Shown here piece by piece: positions 5,437-7,765 of a stretch of 7,765 nucleotides of DNA (position 1 is the first letter of the stretch; each line of letters opens with the position of its first letter). Source of the DNA: Oscillospiraceae bacterium (lineage in GTDB: Bacteria > Bacillota_A > Clostridia > Oscillospirales > Oscillospiraceae). The translations under genes and the position numbers were made by a program. The DNA is taken from contig JAFQPT010000315.1 in assembly GCA_017411665.1 (NCBI GenBank), positions 1 through 7,765 on the forward strand. The letters run 5' to 3'. Below the pieces are notes generated by a model. The model searched no databases. It saw nothing but the letters and a program-made list of their open reading frames with translations, and had not been told where the DNA came from.

Positions 5437-6516
5437 TTATTTCTCCTCCTTCTTCAGTTTTCTCACATAAGCAAAGAGGCCGGAAATTGCAATGAAGAAT
5501 ACAACGGTACCGACAATGATATCGATAACTTCACCATGCGCGCCAACCAGCGTCAGCTTGCCTCCGCCATACTTCAGTGCACCATAGAACAGACCTGCGA
5601 TAAATACACCGAAGGGATTATTCATACCGATCAGCGCAACCACGATGCCTGCAAAGCCGAAGCCTTCCTGACCTGCAAAAACAGAAACACGACCGGACAT
5701 GCCCATCAGATGCAGCGCACCTGCGATGCCGGACATAGCACCGGAAATGCCCAGTGCAGTCAGAATGGACTTATTGACATTGATGCCGCCGTACTCAGCA
5801 GCATTCTTGTTGTAGCCAACTGCCTTCAGCTCGTAGCCCAGAGTGGTCTTTTCAATGATGTACCAAACCACAACGGTCAGCACAATTGCAACCAGAATGC
5901 CCCAGTTTGCAGTAGGTGCCAGGCCCAGGCTCTTAATAATGCCTTCAGGCAGCAAAGTACGTGCCGCATCGGAAATATTCTTACTTGCGCTGGAGTTGCC
6001 TTCGCTGTAAATGGCCGGCAGATAGGTAATGTAGTTGGACAGATAGAATGCAATCCAGTTGAACATGATCATGGAAAGCACTTCGTTGATACCCCACTTG
6101 GTCTTCAGCACACCGACGATGATGCCCCAGATTGCGCCTGCGATCATCGCAACGATGAAGCACAGAGGAATCAGAATAATGGAGGGCAGATTACCAAACA
6201 GAATGGAAACCACACAAGCATCGATGGTGCCCACAACAAACTGACCTTCCGCACCGATATTAAACACACCGGTCTTAAAGGAGAATGCAACGGACAACCC
6301 AACTACAATATACGGAGTGGCATATACAATGCAGTAGGAAATGTTTTTGATGCCGCTGAAAATGCTGGAGAACAGCTTGCCGTAAGCGGCGGATACGGAA
6401 ACGTCCATAACGACCATGAACAATGCGCCAACGATAAAGCCAATGACGATTGCCAGCAGAGTGTGGATCAGCTTATTATCCGCGATAATATCGATTAGAG
6501 ATTTTTTCTTATCCAT
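5437..6516 (-). CDS. nupP: Nucleoside (guanosine-type) ABC transporter permease, NupP-like
   Basis: This is the first permease subunit of the importer, 359 residues. It has a charged cytoplasmic start (MDKKKSLIDIIADNK), then a membrane segment at about 17-37. The BPD_transp_2 signature is FNIGAEGQFVVG (85-96). GINEVLSMIMFNW (142-154), the coupling-loop region LGYELKAVGYNKNAAEYGG (226-244) and GFGFAGIVVALIG (285-297) follow. A soluble, Ser/Asn-rich stretch (about 170-200) probably forms an external loop, and the tail RKLKKEEK is cytoplasmic. Its ATG overlaps the end of the ATPase gene by eight bases (6509-6516), and its ribosome binding site lies in that gene's GGGGGT sequence. It pairs with the shorter NupQ-like subunit to form the channel. 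Unequal permease lengths (about 350 and 315) in this order are usual for nupPQ. Confidence 0.92.
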   Translation of the reverse strand: MDKKKSLIDIIADNKLIHTLLAIVIGFIVGALFMVVMDVSVSAAYGKLFSSIFSGIKNISYCIVYATPYIVVGLSVAFSFKTGVFNIGAEGQFVVGTIDACVVSILFGNLPSIILIPLCFIVAMIAGAIWGIIVGVLKTKWGINEVLSMIMFNWIAFYLSNYITYLPAIYSEGNSSASKNISDAARTLLPEGIIKSLGLAPTANWGILVAIVLTVVVWYIIEKTTLGYELKAVGYNKNAAEYGGINVNKSILTALGISGAMSGIAGALHLMGMSGRVSVFAGQEGFGFAGIVVALIGMNNPFGVFIAGLFYGALKYGGGKLTLVGAHGEVIDIIVGTVVFFIAISGLFAYVRKLKKEEK

Positions 6517-7765
6517 TCTTCTTACCCCCTGCCATCATCAGGCCCAGTTCGTTTTCATCTGCCAGATGTCCGGGGACTCTGGCAACGATCTTGCCGTCGT
6601 AAATTACGTCGATCTGGTCGGACAGGGACATGATTTCGTCCAGTTCGAAGCTGACCAGCAGAACAGCCTTGCCCTTGTTGCGCTGTTCGACGATATATTT
6701 GTGTACGTATTCGATTGCACCGACGTCCAGACCACGAGTGGGGTTCACCGCAATCAGCAGATCCTTATCGTTTTCTACTTCACGCGCAATAATGACCTTC
6801 TGCTGGTTGCCGCCGGACAGAGTGCCGGCTGCGCGGTCTTCGCTCTTCTTGGGACGAATATCGTACTTTTCAATGCATTCCGTTGCAAACTTACGGATCG
6901 CTGCACGATTCAAAACGCCCTTCTTGGCGAACTTGGATTCCTTATAATTCTGGAGGATCAGATTGTCTTCCACAGTAAAGTCCAGAACCAGACCATGCTT
7001 CTGACGGTCAGCGGGAATAGAGGACACGCCATTGACAAAACCAACACGGGGAGGCTTGTTATAGATATCCACACCGTTTACGGTCACACTACCCTCGGTT
7101 GCCTTACGAAGACCGGTGATGATCTCTACCATTTCCGTCTGGCCATTGCCGTCAATACCTGCAATACCGACGATTTCGCCGCGGCGAACCTGCAGATCCA
7201 GCCCCTTCAGGATCTCGATATCACGATAGTCCACACCGTGGAGATTCTTGATATCCAGAACCACTTCACCGGGTTCCTGTTCCTGCTTGTCGACCTTGAA
7301 GGTAACTTGACGACCGACCATCATCGCTGCCAGATCGTCTTCGCTGCACTGCTCTACATCGACAGTGTCGATGTACTTGCCCATACGGATGATGGTGCAG
7401 AAGTCAGCGGATGCCTTGATTTCCTTCAGCTTATGGGTAATGATGATAATGCTCTTACCCTCAGCGGTCAGGTTGTGCATAATCGCGATCAGTTCCTGAA
7501 TTTCCTGAGGTGTCAGAGAAGCGGTGGGCTCGTCCAGAATCAGGATTTCCGCACCACGGTACAAAGCCTTCAGAATTTCAACGCGCTGCTGCATACCAAC
7601 GGAAATGTCCTCGATCTTTGCATCGGGGTCGATGGACAAACCGAACTTTTCAGAGATTTCCACTACGTTTTTGCGTGCGGTAGCCATATCCACCACAGTA
7701 CCCTTCATGGGTTCGGTACCCAGAACGATATTTTCGGTGACGGTAAAGGGCTGAACCAGCATAAA
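6509..7765 (-). CDS. nupO: Nucleoside ABC transporter ATPase, NupO-like (N-terminus outside window)
   Basis: This double-ATPase subunit powers the importer at the inner membrane face. 418 codons are visible of the roughly 510 usual. The frame is still open at the window edge, and the first Walker A and Q-loop are lost just beyond it. Numbering from the first visible Met, domain 1 has the ABC signature SVGMQQR (54-60), Walker B ILILDEP (73-79) and the switch histidine in IIIITH (105-110). Domain 2 has the degenerate Walker A GIDGNGQT (202-209, Gln in place of the usual Lys), LSGGNQQK (315-322), and LLIAVNPTRGLD (335-346), which lacks the Walker B glutamate. SFELDE follows where a switch histidine would be. 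Such asymmetry is common in the RbsA/NupO group, where one site is weak. It is the first visible gene of the operon; a bmpA-type binding lipoprotein is expected further right. The internal Met at 7762 is not the start. Confidence 0.93.
   Translation of the reverse strand, partial: FMLVQPFTVTENIVLGTEPMKGTVVDMATARKNVVEISEKFGLSIDPDAKIEDISVGMQQRVEILKALYRGAEILILDEPTASLTPQEIQELIAIMHNLTAEGKSIIIITHKLKEIKASADFCTIIRMGKYIDTVDVEQCSEDDLAAMMVGRQVTFKVDKQEQEPGEVVLDIKNLHGVDYRDIEILKGLDLQVRRGEIVGIAGIDGNGQTEMVEIITGLRKATEGSVTVNGVDIYNKPPRVGFVNGVSSIPADRQKHGLVLDFTVEDNLILQNYKESKFAKKGVLNRAAIRKFATECIEKYDIRPKKSEDRAAGTLSGGNQQKVIIAREVENDKDLLIAVNPTRGLDVGAIEYVHKYIVEQRNKGKAVLLVSFELDEIMSLSDQIDVIYDGKIVARVPGHLADENELGLMMAGGKKNG

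Noticed and set aside
4390..6498. A 702-codon open frame on the + strand, opposite both permease genes
   Set aside because: The translation is rich in Cys, His, Asn and Gln with no recognisable domain or ribosome binding site. The opposite strand encodes two clear permeases with family motifs. The long open frame is a by-product of their codon use.
6509..7765. Missing Walker A lysine and Walker B glutamate in the second ATPase domain considered as gene decay
   Set aside because: Degenerate second nucleotide sites are common in the RbsA/NupO group. The frame is intact and the other motifs are conserved.

Overview
The window looks like chromosomal DNA of a Gram-positive anaerobe of class Clostridia, probably Oscillospiraceae (Faecalibacterium/Gemmiger/Subdoligranulum-like). 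This rests on the housekeeping sigma factor, AGGAGG-type ribosome binding sites, a Bacillus/Clostridia-style nucleoside ABC transporter, and short palindromic repeats of a kind I associate with these genomes. The genus is inference.

Layout. The 3' part of rpoD (major sigma factor) runs on the + strand from the left edge to 759. A chain of hairpins and a strong terminator (about 857-889) follow. Bases 890-1127 hold no gene but contain several inverted repeats and a second, two-way terminator (1056-1091). All remaining genes are on the - strand. A small DUF559 endonuclease-like gene (1159-1521) sits between two inverted copies of a double-hairpin repeat (1128-1174 and 1525-1574). Upstream of it is a two-gene operon: a membrane-anchored protein with two DUF3298-like modules (2502-4019, TTG start, clear sigma-A promoter at 4051-4079), then a PstS-like solute-binding protein (1582-2493). 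Bases 4020-4488 hold that promoter, a second palindromic repeat (4114-4228), a 16-bp-stem terminator (4243-4278) and more hairpins. The right part is a nucleoside ABC transporter operon transcribed leftward: ATPase (cut by the window edge), permease 1, permease 2. The genes overlap or nearly touch, as in nupOPQ of Bacillus subtilis.

How the parts work together. The nup-type genes form one importer: a double-domain ATPase driving two RbsC-like permeases. Its binding lipoprotein (BmpA/NupN) is expected beyond the right edge. The DUF3298/PstS-like pair is translationally coupled and extracytoplasmic, but no phosphate permease or ATPase genes lie beside it, so it may sense or bind a ligand rather than import it. 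The most unusual part is 1128-1574. The repeat ends enclose the DUF559 gene and also supply its Shine-Dalgarno sequence and its stop codon, so the unit looks like a compact mobile or domesticated element comparable in layout to REP/RAYT systems.
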